Assembly (NCBI RefSeq): GCF_014850975.1
Contig: NZ_JACXST010000003.1
Location: 186,001 to 250,000, forward strand
Length of the DNA: 64,000 nt
From: Methylomonas fluvii
Lineage (GTDB): Bacteria; Pseudomonadota; Gammaproteobacteria; Methylococcales; Methylomonadaceae
Direction of reading: 5' to 3'
Both the position numbers and the translations under genes were made by a program. Of this stretch, positions 55,349 to 64,000 are shown piece by piece. The notes beneath the pieces are model-generated. The model had not been told where the DNA came from, made no database searches, and saw only the letters and a list, made by a program, of their open reading frames with translations. Positions within the stretch are counted from its first letter, which is position 1. Every line of letters starts with the position of its first letter.

Positions 55349-56017
55349 ATGGATAAAGAAACTAAAAAAGTATTATTCGAACCGTTGGTCGATAACAACC
55401 CAATCACCCTGCAGGTGCTTGGTGTGTGTTCGGCGCTGGCGGTAACGTCGCAAATGTCTACGTCATTGATCATGGCACTGGCCTTGACCTCGGTTACAGC
55501 CTGTTCAAGCGCTGCGATCAGTGCGGTGCGAGAGCATATACCGAGCAGCATCCGGATTATCGTGCAGATGATCATCATCGCTTCGCTGGTTATTGTGGTC
55601 GATCAGTTGCTTAAGGCCTTCGCATTCGATGTCAGCAAAAAGCTGTCGGTATTCGTAGGTTTGATTATTACCAACTGTATCGTTATGGGACGTGCTGAAG
55701 CGTATGCCATGAAGAACCCGCCGCTGCAAAGCTTTGTAGACGGCATCGGTAACGGCTTAGGTTACAGTTTAATTCTGGTCATCGTCGCGCTGTTCAGAGA
55801 AACCTTGGGTTCAGGCAAACTGCTTGGCTTCGATGTGTTGCCTTTGGTCAAAAATGGTGGTTGGTACGTGCCGAACGGCATGATGCTGCTGCCGCCTAGT
55901 GCGTTTTTCATCATTGGCTTGATCATCTGGGGTTTCCGCACCTGGAAACCGAAACAGGTGGAACACAACGAGTTCAAAATCATGTCGATTGCTCACGGTG
56001 AAGGGGGACATCACTAA
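55349..56017 (+). CDS. nqrD: Na+-translocating NADH:quinone reductase subunit D
   Basis: This 222-residue membrane protein has six helices. [26 protein letters not shown] and [15 protein letters not shown] are typical of NqrD/RnfE, with Cys residues that bind the intramembrane iron centre with NqrE. Its stop overlaps the nqrE start by one base. Confidence 0.95.
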   Translation: MDKETKKVLFEPLVDNNPITLQVLGVCSALAVTSQMSTSLIMALALTSVTACSSAAISAVREHIPSSIRIIVQMIIIASLVIVVDQLLKAFAFDVSKKLSVFVGLIITNCIVMGRAEAYAMKNPPLQSFVDGIGNGLGYSLILVIVALFRETLGSGKLLGFDVLPLVKNGGWYVPNGMMLLPPSAFFIIGLIIWGFRTWKPKQVEHNEFKIMSIAHGEGGHH

Positions 56018-56625
56018 TGGAAGCCTATATAAGTCTGTTTGTTAAAGCGGTTTTCATTGAAAACCTGGCGCTGTCATTCTTCCTGGGTATGTGTACCTTC
56101 TTGGCGGTTTCCAAGAAGATTTCCACAGCCATGGGATTGGGTATCGCGGTAATGGTGGTGCAGACCTTGACAGTGCCTGCGAATAACTTCATTTACCAAA
56201 CCTTGTTGAAAGAAGATGCTTTATCTTGGATAGGCATTACCGGCGTGGATTTAAGCTTTTTAAGCTTGTTGAGCTGCATCGGTATGATCGCTGCGATTGT
56301 GCAGATTCTGGAAATGATTTTGGATAAATTCTTTCCTGCCCTGTATCAAGCCTTGGGTATCTTCCTGCCGTTGATTACCGTTAACTGCGCGATCTTGGCC
56401 GGTAGCTTATTCATGATCGAACGCGACTACAATTTTGGTGAAAGCGTGGTATACGGTATAGGAAGTGGTTTCGGCTGGGCTTTGGCGATTACCGTGATGG
56501 CTGGTGTGCGTGAGAAATTGAAATACAGCGATATTCCTGCTGCATTGCAAGGTCTGGGCATCACTTTTATTACCGCTGGCTTGATGTCTCTGGGCTTCAT
56601 GGCTTTCTCTGGAATTCAATTATAA
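56017..56625 (+). CDS. nqrE: Na+-translocating NADH:quinone reductase subunit E
   Basis: This 202-residue protein has six helices and the NqrE/RnfA signatures [20 protein letters not shown] and [12 protein letters not shown]. Its Cys residues, with those of NqrD, hold an iron site in the membrane. It belongs to the nqr operon. Confidence 0.95.
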   Translation: MEAYISLFVKAVFIENLALSFFLGMCTFLAVSKKISTAMGLGIAVMVVQTLTVPANNFIYQTLLKEDALSWIGITGVDLSFLSLLSCIGMIAAIVQILEMILDKFFPALYQALGIFLPLITVNCAILAGSLFMIERDYNFGESVVYGIGSGFGWALAITVMAGVREKLKYSDIPAALQGLGITFITAGLMSLGFMAFSGIQL

Positions 56626-56635
56626 GGGTATCGTA

Positions 56636-57856
56636 ATGCTGGAAATTGCATTAGGTGTTATTTTCTTCACGGTCATCGTGATAGCGCTGGTGTTTTTGAT
56701 CATCGGCGCGAAAAGTAAGCTGGTGGCCTCTGGCGATGTGGAAATTCTGATCAATAACGAGAAGAAAATCCATGTACCTGTGGGCTCCAAATTGTTGACC
56801 GCATTGGCGGACAACCAATTGTTCGTGTCCTCCGCTTGCGGCGGCGGCGGCACTTGTGGTCAATGTAAAGTGAAAGTGCATAGCGGCGGTGGCGACATTC
56901 TGCCAACCGAGCAATCGCATATCACCAAACGGGAAGCCGCACATGGTGAACGTCTGGCTTGCCAAGTATCCATTAAGCAAAATATGGATATTGAAGTCGA
57001 AGATAGCGTATTCGGTGTTAAAAAATGGGAATGCACCGTTAAGTCCAACGACAACGTCGCAACTTTCATTAAAGAGTTGGTATTGGAATTGCCGGAAGGC
57101 GAAGCCATCAATTACCGTGCCGGTGGTTATATACAAATCGAATGTCCGCCACATATTTCAAAATATGCGGAGATGGATGTTGCCGAGGAATACCGGCCCG
57201 ATTGGGATAAATTCAATCTGTGGCGCTATGTCTCCGATGTAAAAGAGCCAACACTGCGTGCTTACTCAATGGCATCCTATCCTGAAGAAAAAGAAATTAT
57301 GCTGAACGTCAGGATCGCTACGCCGCCTCCAGGTGCGCCGGATGGCATCCCGCCAGGCATCATGTCGTCCTTTATTTTCAATCTGAAGCCCGGTGATAAA
57401 GTCTTCGTATCCGGTCCTTACGGCGAGTTTTTTGCCAAAGAAACTGATGCTGAAATGGTATTTATCGGCGGTGGTGCGGGTATGGCGCCGATGCGTTCGC
57501 ATATCTTCGATCAATTGCGCAGACTGAAATCCAAGCGTAAAATGACTTTCTGGTATGGCGCACGTAGCAAACGCGAAATGTTCTATGTAGAAGATTTTGA
57601 TATGCTGGCCAAAGAAAACGACAATTTTGAATGGCATGTAGCCTTGTCGGATGCTTTACCTGAAGATAACTGGAAAGGTTATACCGGCTTCATTCACAAC
57701 GTGTTGTTTGAAGAATTTATCAAGAAACATCCGAATCCAGAAGATTGTGAATATTACATGTGCGGGCCGCCAATCATGAACTCTTCAGTGATTAACATGC
57801 TGCTTGCTAATGGTGTTGATCCTGAAAATATTATGTTGGATGATTTCGGCGGTTAA
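56636..57856 (+). CDS. nqrF: Na+-translocating NADH:quinone reductase subunit F
   Basis: This 406-residue protein has an N-terminal membrane helix and a [2Fe-2S] ferredoxin domain with [16 protein letters not shown] and ERLACQV. It then has an FAD domain (RAYSMASYP) and an NADH-binding domain ([20 protein letters not shown]). It accepts electrons from NADH at the cytoplasmic face. A terminator follows at 57884. Confidence 0.96.
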   Translation: MLEIALGVIFFTVIVIALVFLIIGAKSKLVASGDVEILINNEKKIHVPVGSKLLTALADNQLFVSSACGGGGTCGQCKVKVHSGGGDILPTEQSHITKREAAHGERLACQVSIKQNMDIEVEDSVFGVKKWECTVKSNDNVATFIKELVLELPEGEAINYRAGGYIQIECPPHISKYAEMDVAEEYRPDWDKFNLWRYVSDVKEPTLRAYSMASYPEEKEIMLNVRIATPPPGAPDGIPPGIMSSFIFNLKPGDKVFVSGPYGEFFAKETDAEMVFIGGGAGMAPMRSHIFDQLRRLKSKRKMTFWYGARSKREMFYVEDFDMLAKENDNFEWHVALSDALPEDNWKGYTGFIHNVLFEEFIKKHPNPEDCEYYMCGPPIMNSSVINMLLANGVDPENIMLDDFGG

Positions 57857-57883
57857 TTTGTATTAATCTGATGCGAAGCATAG

Positions 57884-57911
57884 GGAGCGATTTTCGGATC
57901 GCTCCTTTTTT
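57884..57911 (+). terminator. Rho-independent terminator between nqrF and nqrM
   Basis: The stem GGAGCGAT/ATCGCTCC with a 6-base loop is followed by six T. It lies 27 bases after the nqrF stop and 32 bases before nqrM, so nqrM is either expressed by readthrough or from its own promoter. Confidence 0.88.
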
Positions 57912-57943
57912 CGTTTCAGTGATTAGAAAAACAGGAGAAAAAA

Positions 57944-58132
57944 ATGGGTTATTTTCTAGTAACGTTTTTATTTATGTTGATCGTTATTGCCGTCATGGCT
58001 GTCGGTGTGCTTTTCGGTAGGAATGCTATCAAGGGGTCTTGCGGCGGCACAGGTAATTGCGTATGCAGCGAGAAATGTGACAAAAGAAAGAAATTTGAAG
58101 CTGAGCAAGCTAAAACATTGGAACAACATTAA
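57944..58132 (+). CDS. nqrM: NQR assembly protein NqrM
   Basis: This 62-residue protein has one N-terminal membrane helix and a Cys cluster, CGGTGNCVCSEKC. This fits NqrM (formerly DUF539), needed for delivery of iron to the NqrD/NqrE site. GGAG upstream of the ATG is a good ribosome binding site. It follows the nqr operon after a terminator. Confidence 0.92.
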   Translation: MGYFLVTFLFMLIVIAVMAVGVLFGRNAIKGSCGGTGNCVCSEKCDKRKKFEAEQAKTLEQH

Positions 58133-58160
58133 GACTGCTTGCCTAAAGCAATAAACTAAG

Positions 58161-58733
58161 CTATTTCGGAGCGATAACTCTTCGAAACGTTAAGTTTATA
58201 CGTCCTTGAGTCAATTTCTGATCGACAGGAATACTATGCAGCCAGTGGTGTTGAAAATCGGGCTGCATAATCAATAGCATTCCACTAGTCAGTAAAATAC
58301 TGCCGCTTTCCGCGGTTTTTTTATGCCGAAATGCAAATTGTCGGGTCGCTCCCAGCGTCAATGATGCGATAAAAGGCTGCGGTCCCAACTCCGCTTCGTT
58401 ATCAGCATGCCAGCCCACATAATCCTCGCCGTTGCGATATAAATTCACTAATACCGAATTAAACGAAAAGTTTAAGAAGTGTTCGATTTTTTGCCTTATA
58501 TCCGATAGTAATGGCGTCCAGGGCCGAGTTTTTAACAGATTATTGCTGTAGCTATACACTATCTCCGGATCAGCATGCCAGGTTTGCAGGCGGGGTAGAG
58601 TAAAGTCCCGGCCGGCAACGCTATAACAATTGTCCGGCCAATTCTGTTCCTGGAGCAAACGGCTATAGATGGCATCGCTTTCGGCTGCGTTGTAAAAATC
58701 TTTTATTATTCTTAGCTCCTTATCAGGCGTCAT
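58161..58733 (-). CDS. AlkB-like 2OG-Fe(II) dioxygenase
   Basis: This 190-residue protein has the AlkB-type pattern: NLYRNGEDYVGWHADNE with HxD iron ligands, LTLGATRQFAFRHKK, HHWLHSIP with the second His, and RINLTFRRV with the 2OG-binding Arg residues. Such enzymes usually reverse alkylation damage in nucleic acids. It overlaps the upstream hemerythrin gene by 4 bases. Confidence 0.92.
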   Translation of the reverse strand: MTPDKELRIIKDFYNAAESDAIYSRLLQEQNWPDNCYSVAGRDFTLPRLQTWHADPEIVYSYSNNLLKTRPWTPLLSDIRQKIEHFLNFSFNSVLVNLYRNGEDYVGWHADNEAELGPQPFIASLTLGATRQFAFRHKKTAESGSILLTSGMLLIMQPDFQHHWLHSIPVDQKLTQGRINLTFRRVIAPK

Positions 58734-59134
58734 TCGTCGGGCAGCTCCTGCTGCGTTTTAATATGCGACGCTAATGCGCTGTCCATTGTCGTAATGTGCA
58801 ATAAAAACCATTGTGGCAGACGCTCTTTGACAAATGCGCGGCCAAAGGAAATCAATCCTTTGTCGATCCGGGTTTTAAACTGTTTGAATTCGTCCAAAAC
58901 CCGTTGATGTTCGCCTTTGTGTTCGGTTTCCGCCGGAAATCCGAATTGCGCCATTAACCGATTTTCCGATTCAAAATGTTCTTGGGTGTGTTGATACAAT
59001 TGCGCAAACAATCCCGGAAAGTCGGTGTTATTGGCCTTATCCAATTGATTTACCAAATCAATAAATATGCTGTGATCATGATCGATGTGAGTATAACCAA
59101 CACTCAGGGGAATGGTTTTGTCGAATATTGTCAT
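58730..59134 (-). CDS. Bacteriohemerythrin
   Basis: This 134-residue helical protein has the di-iron hemerythrin pattern: HIDHDHSIFIDLVNQL, HTQEHFESENRLM, KGEHQRVLDEF and LLHITTMD. It binds O2 and may carry it or sense it. It is translationally coupled to an AlkB-like oxygenase gene (ATGA overlap), a pairing that could link oxygen supply to an O2-consuming enzyme. Confidence 0.92.
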   Translation of the reverse strand: MTIFDKTIPLSVGYTHIDHDHSIFIDLVNQLDKANNTDFPGLFAQLYQHTQEHFESENRLMAQFGFPAETEHKGEHQRVLDEFKQFKTRIDKGLISFGRAFVKERLPQWFLLHITTMDSALASHIKTQQELPDE

Positions 59135-59248
59135 ATAAACACTCGTATGATTTGTAAACTAATGCACTAAGGCATGTTTTATGCCCAGTTATTGCGGGCG
59201 ATAAAACGGATGGATGATTGGCGATAGCAATTAAAACGCAGGCCAAAT

Positions 59249-60592
59249 TTAATCGGCTATCACCTGATCAACTCTACTAACGATGCGACCATCGGCCATT
59301 CTAATATCGAGCAGTTCAAGCTTTGCTAACTGTTTAACCGACTTCACCAGCTGGGAGCTTTCGTGTCGTTGCACGATAGCATAACCGCGTTCCAGCGTTG
59401 CCAGTGGGCTGATCGCATGTAAGGTTTGTGCAGTCGCGTGGTGCCGACTTTTCAATGTCGTCAGTTTAATGTGCATGGAACGGCTTAGTCTTTGTTGGAA
59501 GTAATCAAGTTGCTGCCGATAGCCTTGAACCGATGTCAACGGCTGCTGGCCGTTCAGACGCTGCGCGTTTAAAGCCAGTCGCTGGCGGCGCTGTTCCAAG
59601 CCGGCTTGTGCCGCCCTATTCAAGCGTTGTTCCAATTCGTCCAGACGCTGGGCATTACGTTGTAGTTTTTCGCCCGGATGTTGGGTTTGTAGGGCTTTAT
59701 TAAGCCAGGTCAAGTGCAACTGCTGCTGCTGCAATTTATCCTGCATCTGCCGAGTTAGTTGGCGCTCGATAGCCGCAAAGCGGTTAAGCCAGGCGGATTG
59801 GTCCGGCACTGCACATTCGGCCGCTGCCGATGGTGTCGGTGCGCGCAAATCAGCAACGAAATCGGCGATGCTGAAATCCACTTCGTGGCCTACTGCTGAA
59901 ATCACCGGAATTCCACTGGCCGCTACCGCCCTGGCCACACTTTCTTCGTTAAAGGCCCACAAATCTTCCAGCGAGCCGCCGCCGCGCGCCAGGATGATGA
60001 CATCTACCAGAGCTTGCTTATTGGCTGCTGCCAATGCCGCGCTGATCTCGAATTTAGCGCTTTCGCCCTGTACGGCCACCGGATAGATCAGCACCGGAAT
60101 AGCCGGAAAGCGCCTTTTCAAAACGCTGAGAATGTCATGAATCGCCGCACCACTGGCCGAGGTGATGACGCCGATTTGTTTTGGCAGTTGCGGCAGCGGT
60201 TTCTTGCGGTTTTGCTCGAACAAACCTTCGAGTAATAGCTTTTGTTTCAGGCGTTCGTAAGCCAGGCGCAATGCGCCGTCGCCGGCTTCTGCCAACTGTT
60301 CCACCACCAATTGATAGTCGCCGCGCGGTTCGTACAAACTGACTTGCGCGGTGGCGACCACCAGATTGCCGTTAGCAGGTTTAAAACGTAGCCGTTGCTG
60401 CTGGCCTTTGAACATAGCGCAGCGGATCTGGGCTTGGGCGTCTTTCAACGTAAAGTAGTAATGGCCGGATGAGGGTAGGCTGAGATTGGAAATCTCGCCT
60501 TGTACTTGCACGGTTAAGAAATGGCTAGCCAGCAAGCGTTTGGCTTCGCGGTTTAGCTGAGATACGCTGAAAATGTGCTCGGAATTACTCAT
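59249..60592 (-). CDS. xseA: Exodeoxyribonuclease VII large subunit
   Basis: This 447-residue protein has an N-terminal OB domain (FSVSQLNREAKRLLASHF, VQGEISNLSLPSSGHYYFTLKD) and a catalytic domain with GVITSASGAAIHDIL, ILARGGGSLEDLWAFNEE and SAVGHEVDFSIADFVADLRAPTPSAAAE. A long coiled coil follows (about residues 290-410). ATG 60592 (MSNSEHIFSVS) is the normal start; the longer frame is rejected. Confidence 0.95.
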   Translation of the reverse strand: MSNSEHIFSVSQLNREAKRLLASHFLTVQVQGEISNLSLPSSGHYYFTLKDAQAQIRCAMFKGQQQRLRFKPANGNLVVATAQVSLYEPRGDYQLVVEQLAEAGDGALRLAYERLKQKLLLEGLFEQNRKKPLPQLPKQIGVITSASGAAIHDILSVLKRRFPAIPVLIYPVAVQGESAKFEISAALAAANKQALVDVIILARGGGSLEDLWAFNEESVARAVAASGIPVISAVGHEVDFSIADFVADLRAPTPSAAAECAVPDQSAWLNRFAAIERQLTRQMQDKLQQQQLHLTWLNKALQTQHPGEKLQRNAQRLDELEQRLNRAAQAGLEQRRQRLALNAQRLNGQQPLTSVQGYRQQLDYFQQRLSRSMHIKLTTLKSRHHATAQTLHAISPLATLERGYAIVQRHESSQLVKSVKQLAKLELLDIRMADGRIVSRVDQVIAD

Positions 60593-60752
60593 CGAATGCT
60601 TGAGAGTGCAGGGCGAATAGGTTGAAAATCTTATTTTACGGCGGTTTTCAGCAAATAGCAGAGGCATTTACATTGCGGAAGTGTTTCCAGGTAAGCTGCG
60701 CTAAAATGCTGCCTCGGTAATGATTTCGGTTTTAGCGAACAAGGAACTACGG

Positions 60753-61802
60753 ATGCATGAACATCAATTGAGTAACTGGCAACATTCGCACGATTTCGCG
60801 CGGATCAATCGCAAAGGCGAGCGGCGTACCAAATGGGTGCTGCTTCTGACGTTTGCGACGATGATTGTGGAAATTGTTGCCGGTATGCAGTTTCATTCGA
60901 TGGCCTTGTTGGCGGACGGATGGCACATGGCCACGCATGTGGTGGCTTTTATGATTGCAATCTTTGCTTATCGTTACAGTCGTATCCACCAGAATGACCA
61001 AACCTTCGCATTTAGTCCCGCCAAGGTGGGTGTATTGGGCGGATTTGCCAGTTCGATAGCATTGGCTATGGTCGCCTTGGTGATGATTGCCGACTCGGTA
61101 CAACGGCTGCTGATGCCGGAAATAATTCGCTTTGACGAGGCGATTTTAGTCGCGCAAGTGGGTTTGCTGATCAACCTGTTGAGCGCGCTATTATTGCGAG
61201 ACCATCACGACCACCACCATGGGCACGGGCATAATTCTCACCATGACCATGACCATGACCATGACCATGACCATGACCATGACCATGACCATGACCATGA
61301 CCATGACCATGACCATGAAGAACACGGTCACAAGGATCAAGCTAAGCGCTCCCATCATCACGATCACAACCTAAGGGCGGCCTATCTACACGTAATGGCC
61401 GATGCGCTGACATCGGTATTAGCCATCGTCGCCCTGGTCGCCGGCAAATATTACGGCTGGGTTTGGCTAGATACCGTGATGGGTTTTGTTGGCGCGACAG
61501 TGATTCTGGTCTGGGCTTACGGCTTAATCAAAGAGACCAGCCCGGTATTGTTGGACCAGACCATGAACCCCAAATACACCCACGCGATACAAACCGCGCT
61601 GGAGGAAGACGGCGAATGCCTCGTCAGCGATCTGCATGTTTGGCCTGTTAGTGCCAATCATTATGCGGCAATAGTGGTTTTGGTCGCGCAGCAGCCAAAA
61701 TCGCCCAGTTATTACAAGAATCTATTGGGCAAATTCGCTCAGCTCGACCACATCACCGTGGAAGTCAATTGTTGTAAGGGCCAGGATTGCGTTGCAGAAT
61801 AA
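60753..61802 (+). CDS. Cation diffusion facilitator with a long His/Asp repeat loop (DmeF-like)
   Basis: This 349-residue protein is a CDF metal exporter. It has six helices with the metal-binding HxxxD in LADGWHMATHV (helix 2) and HVMADALTSV (helix 5). Between helices 4 and 5 is a cytoplasmic His-rich loop with a run of His-Asp pairs encoded by CCATGA repeats at 61241-61318. An N-terminal HEHQLSNWQHSHDF is typical of DmeF-type Co/Ni exporters. ATG 60753 is chosen for that reason. It overlaps the end of the convergent methyltransferase by 38 bases. Confidence 0.92.
   Translation: MHEHQLSNWQHSHDFARINRKGERRTKWVLLLTFATMIVEIVAGMQFHSMALLADGWHMATHVVAFMIAIFAYRYSRIHQNDQTFAFSPAKVGVLGGFASSIALAMVALVMIADSVQRLLMPEIIRFDEAILVAQVGLLINLLSALLLRDHHDHHHGHGHNSHHDHDHDHDHDHDHDHDHDHDHDHDHEEHGHKDQAKRSHHHDHNLRAAYLHVMADALTSVLAIVALVAGKYYGWVWLDTVMGFVGATVILVWAYGLIKETSPVLLDQTMNPKYTHAIQTALEEDGECLVSDLHVWPVSANHYAAIVVLVAQQPKSPSYYKNLLGKFAQLDHITVEVNCCKGQDCVAE
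61241..61318 (+). repeat. (CCATGA)13 tandem hexanucleotide repeat
   Basis: Thirteen perfect copies of CCATGA encode alternating His and Asp in the metal-binding loop of the CDF exporter. Each unit is a whole number of codons, so copy-number change would alter loop length without breaking the frame. Confidence 0.97.
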
Positions 61803-62424
61803 TCGCGTCGTTGCCGATGAATTCGATTCGGCAGTGATAATGCGCCGCCAACCAATGAAAAGTCGGTTGCGAGAAAAAAGCGATGTGGGTCTGATCGTTT
61901 TTGTAATGCCATTTGGCAAAGGCCTCGGCATCTATGACCAATTTGGTCATGATGCCCAGCCAACCGCCGGGTTTTAATAATCTAAACAGCGTGTCGAATT
62001 CGCGTTTCGGCACGCGAAAATGCTCTACTACCTCGGTACAGACGATAAAATCATAGGTTCTTTGCAGGTGTTCAGGAAAGTTCGCATAGAATGGGTCGTA
62101 GACATTTACTCGATGTCCCTGCGCCTTGAACAGTTCTGCAAGCGCAGGTCCCGGGCCGCAACCATAATCAAGTCCAACAGAATTGTTCGGTAATTTTCTG
62201 AGCAAAGGCTTTGCCAAGCGGGATAGAAATTCGATGTAGCCCGGATCGTCAATGGTATTTTGATGTAGATCATAAATTGCTTTTTCCTGGCTCAGCGATA
62301 AGTGCTGAGAGCAATCAACATATACCAGTAAGCACTGTCGGCACTGAGTGTAATCGCGTTTTGCGTCGCTGTGATAACGATGGATATCGGGGCTGTTACA
62401 GAGTGGGCAGAATGGTGCCGGCAT
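61765..62424 (-). CDS. Class I SAM methyltransferase with N-terminal zinc-ribbon
   Basis: This 219-residue protein starts with CPLC and CRQC pairs (about residues 6 and 32), followed by a SAM site GLDYGCGPGPALAELF, VCTEVVEHF and LLKPGGWLGIMT. It is a Methyltransf_23-like enzyme of unknown substrate. It converges on the CDF gene, sharing 38 bases at the ends. Confidence 0.87.
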   Translation of the reverse strand: MPAPFCPLCNSPDIHRYHSDAKRDYTQCRQCLLVYVDCSQHLSLSQEKAIYDLHQNTIDDPGYIEFLSRLAKPLLRKLPNNSVGLDYGCGPGPALAELFKAQGHRVNVYDPFYANFPEHLQRTYDFIVCTEVVEHFRVPKREFDTLFRLLKPGGWLGIMTKLVIDAEAFAKWHYKNDQTHIAFFSQPTFHWLAAHYHCRIEFIGNDAIILQRNPGPYNN

Positions 62425-62443
62425 AATTAATTTGGGCTTTTGC

Positions 62444-62471
62444 TTGACGCGTGGGCGATATGCTGTAGAAT
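62444..62471 (+). promoter_or_regulatory. Sigma-70-type promoter of tRNA-Asp
   Basis: TTGACG (62444-62449) and TAGAAT (62466-62471), separated by 16 bases, lie 17 bases before the tRNA-Asp gene. The fit and spacing are good for a housekeeping promoter. Confidence 0.8.
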
Positions 62472-62488
62472 GCGCCGCTCTCTACTGC

Positions 62489-62565
62489 GGAGCGGTAGTT
62501 CAGTTGGTTAGAATACCGGCCTGTCACGCCGGGGGTCGCGGGTTCGAGCCCCGTCCGCTCCGCCA
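62489..62565 (+). tRNA. tRNA-Asp (anticodon GTC)
   Basis: The acceptor stem GGAGCGG/CCGCTCC, a D-arm with AGTTCAGTTGGTTAGAA, the anticodon loop CTGTCAC (GTC), the T-arm GGTTCGAGCC and an encoded CCA make a complete 77-base tRNA. Confidence 0.97.
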
Positions 62566-62634
62566 CTTTCTTGTTTTACCCGCGCTTTGATCTCATCGTT
62601 TAAGTGGCATTGGTGATGAGTGTCTTGCAACCAT

Positions 62635-63162
62635 TTAGTTTGCGATATTCCTAAACCGTTGCCAGATAATTTTAAACGTCAGCGTCAAGGTCGGATCGTT
62701 CTCGGCAACACGCGTATCCAGAATATCCGGCTCCATCCAGCAACCTTCGTCGATTTCATCTGCCGCTAAGCTAAACGGTCCGTTATGCCTGCAACGGTAT
62801 ACCTGAATAAATTCCATGCCCAAGTCGGTGCTAGGCTCCAATTTAAATAAACCCTCCAGGCTTTCGGCAATGACACCCAATTCCTCTCTTAATTCACGCG
62901 GCGCGCAACAGGCGTAGCTTTCGCCGGCGTCGACGTGACCGGCCGCCGAGGTATCCCATAAGCCTTTGTTCAGATCTTTTTTCATTGAGCGCTTTTGCAG
63001 AAATAACTGGCCGGCATCGTTGAAAACCAGAATATGCACGGCCCGGTGACGCAGTTTTTTGGCGTGAATCACCGATCTGGGCTGTTGGGCAATCACTGCA
63101 TCGTCGCTATCGACGACATCGAGAAGTTCGTTGTGCATGTAAACTATCGATTCCTGAGGCAA
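62635..63162 (-). CDS. NUDIX hydrolase (YfcD/IDI-like)
   Basis: This 175-residue protein has a complete Nudix box, GHVDAGESYACCAPRELREELGV (residues about 90-112), and HRAVHILVFNDAGQLFLQKRS before it, as in YfcD-like and isopentenyl-diphosphate-isomerase-like Nudix proteins. It hydrolyses a nucleoside-diphosphate-linked compound of unknown identity. An in-frame ATG at 63138 is an alternative start. It is divergent to the TetR gene. Confidence 0.92.
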   Translation of the reverse strand: MPQESIVYMHNELLDVVDSDDAVIAQQPRSVIHAKKLRHRAVHILVFNDAGQLFLQKRSMKKDLNKGLWDTSAAGHVDAGESYACCAPRELREELGVIAESLEGLFKLEPSTDLGMEFIQVYRCRHNGPFSLAADEIDEGCWMEPDILDTRVAENDPTLTLTFKIIWQRFRNIAN

Positions 63163-63206
63163 GGTCGTGTATGGTAGCTGTTTTTAGTGCATGTCGCAGA
63201 GAACAT

Positions 63207-63836
63207 ATGGCAAGAAGAAGCGAACATAGTCAGGAACAAATCAAGGAAATGGTGTTGGTCGCCGCGGAAACTATCGTTATAGAGGACGGCTATAGTGCTC
63301 TGACGGTGCGCAAAATCGCGATGGAAATTGGCTATACCGTGGGCAGCATTTATATGGTATTTGCCAATATGAACGATTTGCTTACCCACGTCAAAGGCCG
63401 CACACTGGATGAGTTGGCTAAACAATTGCTTCACTGTGAACCGTCCGCCAGCGTCGAGGAAAATATTCTGATCTTGGCGGAAACTTATCTAAATTTTGCC
63501 GCCCAGCATTTCAATCGCTGGCGAATGATCTTCGATATCCAGAGTGAGGAGCCTCAGCCTGACTGGTATCTACAAAAGGTGGAGCAGATGTTTGCGATTG
63601 TCGAGGTGTTGTTTATCCAGCTTACACCCGGCAGCTCCGCTGAACAAAGCCGCCTGGCAGCCAGAACCTTGTGGAGCGGTGTGCATGGAATCTGTATTTT
63701 GTCGCTAACCGCCAAACCGCAAGTCAGCGACATTGAAGCATCCAAGTTAAGCGTAGATTTGTTAGTGCAAACCTTTATTCAAGGCTGGAAGGCGCTTGCT
63801 CCACTTCAGGTAAATGCCAAACCACCAGAAAAGTAG
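63207..63836 (+). CDS. TetR-family transcriptional regulator
   Basis: This 209-residue protein has an N-terminal helix-turn-helix with VAAETIVIEDGYSALTVRKIAMEIGYTVGSIYMVF, typical of TetR/AcrR. The C-terminal ligand domain is of the WHG type (RMIFDIQSEEP, LWSGVHGICILSL). ATG 63207 (MARRSEHSQEQ) is preferred over 63171. It may control the divergent Nudix gene or the convergent transporter gene whose end it overlaps by 62 bases. Confidence 0.9.
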   Translation: MARRSEHSQEQIKEMVLVAAETIVIEDGYSALTVRKIAMEIGYTVGSIYMVFANMNDLLTHVKGRTLDELAKQLLHCEPSASVEENILILAETYLNFAAQHFNRWRMIFDIQSEEPQPDWYLQKVEQMFAIVEVLFIQLTPGSSAEQSRLAARTLWSGVHGICILSLTAKPQVSDIEASKLSVDLLVQTFIQGWKALAPLQVNAKPPEK

Positions 63837-64000
63837 CCGCCAGCAGCAGCAAACCCAGACCAATCAGCGCGGTAATCGGTGTGACTTGTTCGGCAGCAGC
63901 CAAGGTATAGCCGCCGACGGACAATAACATCGCCACATTCTGGAAAAAATTCTGCATCGCTACCGCGCCGCCACTGCCTATACTTTGTTGCCCAAGGTCC
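63775..64000 (-). CDS. Transporter C-terminal part, runs off the right edge (MFS-like)
   Basis: The frame is open from position 64000 to the stop at 63775 and encodes the last 74 residues of a membrane protein. It begins GQQSIGSGGAVAMQNFFQNVAM and ends with a hydrophobic helix (ALIGLGLLLLAATFLVVWHL) and a short soluble tail. This fits the last two helices of a major-facilitator transporter such as the Bcr/CflA type. Its N-terminal part is outside the window. It overlaps the end of the TetR gene. Confidence 0.75.
   Translation of the reverse strand, partial: DLGQQSIGSGGAVAMQNFFQNVAMLLSVGGYTLAAAEQVTPITALIGLGLLLLAATFLVVWHLPEVEQAPSSLE

Noticed and set aside
61241..61318. Tandem repeat as a possible CRISPR array
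   Set aside because: The units are 6 bases, contiguous, without spacers, and encode His-Asp within a transporter.

Overview
The window most likely comes from a gammaproteobacterium. A complete Na+-translocating NADH:quinone oxidoreductase operon (nqrABCDEF plus nqrM), ispG, xseA, an nnrS-like gene, a bacteriohemerythrin and an AlkB-like gene form an ordinary chromosomal backbone from about 44.2 kb to the end. A methanotroph of the Methylococcales would fit, but that is only an inference. The first 44 kb is accessory DNA rich in insertion-sequence debris.

Layout. (1) 1-1.7 kb: a gene running off the left edge, then a complete IS3-family element with perfect 27-bp ends. (2) 2.0-9.0 kb: lasso-peptide-type cluster 1. 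It holds a lasso cyclase (asparagine-synthetase-like, no catalytic Cys2), a PqqD-like B1/RRE protein, an HPr-kinase-like protein, a sulfotransferase, three 2-oxoglutarate/Fe(II) oxygenases, a decayed ATP-grasp gene and a short precursor gene at 8816-8974. (3) 9.0-10.3 kb: a mobile-element graveyard with a MITE-like repeat and an IS5 transposase fragment. (4) 10.3-27.7 kb: a tightly packed minus-strand surface-polysaccharide operon (ABC transporter, two Wzx-type flippases, Wzz-like protein, glycosyltransferases, wecB, O-antigen-ligase/polymerase-like protein, epimerase, three methyltransferases, asparagine synthetase). (5) 27.8-43.3 kb: lasso-type cluster 2. It holds two oxygenases, a NodU/CmcH-type carbamoyltransferase, a methyltransferase, a second lasso cyclase, an MNT/HEPN toxin-antitoxin pair, a second precursor at 35598-35750, three tandem phage-tail-collar (microcystin-dependent-protein type) genes, sulfotransferase + HPr-kinase-like + B1, a TPR-sulfotransferase, a GNAT acetyltransferase and a lasso B2 peptidase gene broken by one in-frame TAA. 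An IS5-family element follows. (6) 44.2-64 kb: backbone genes with tRNA-Leu(CAG) and tRNA-Asp(GTC).

How it may work. The two precursors share one layout: W-x2-P-x-[L/M], a Thr 14 residues after the Trp, a predicted core starting two residues after the Thr, an acidic residue at core position 8 and a C-terminal Ser. That fits lasso peptides: B1 binds the leader, B2 cuts after it, and the cyclase joins the core N-terminus to Glu8/Asp8. Both clusters pair an HPr-kinase-like gene with a sulfotransferase gene. Lasso HPr-like kinases are known to phosphorylate a C-terminal Ser, and the sulfotransferase, oxygenases, carbamoyltransferase and methyltransferase suggest further decoration. The only B2 in the window is interrupted and no dedicated lasso exporter is seen, so the pathway may be silenced, completed in trans, or dependent on readthrough.
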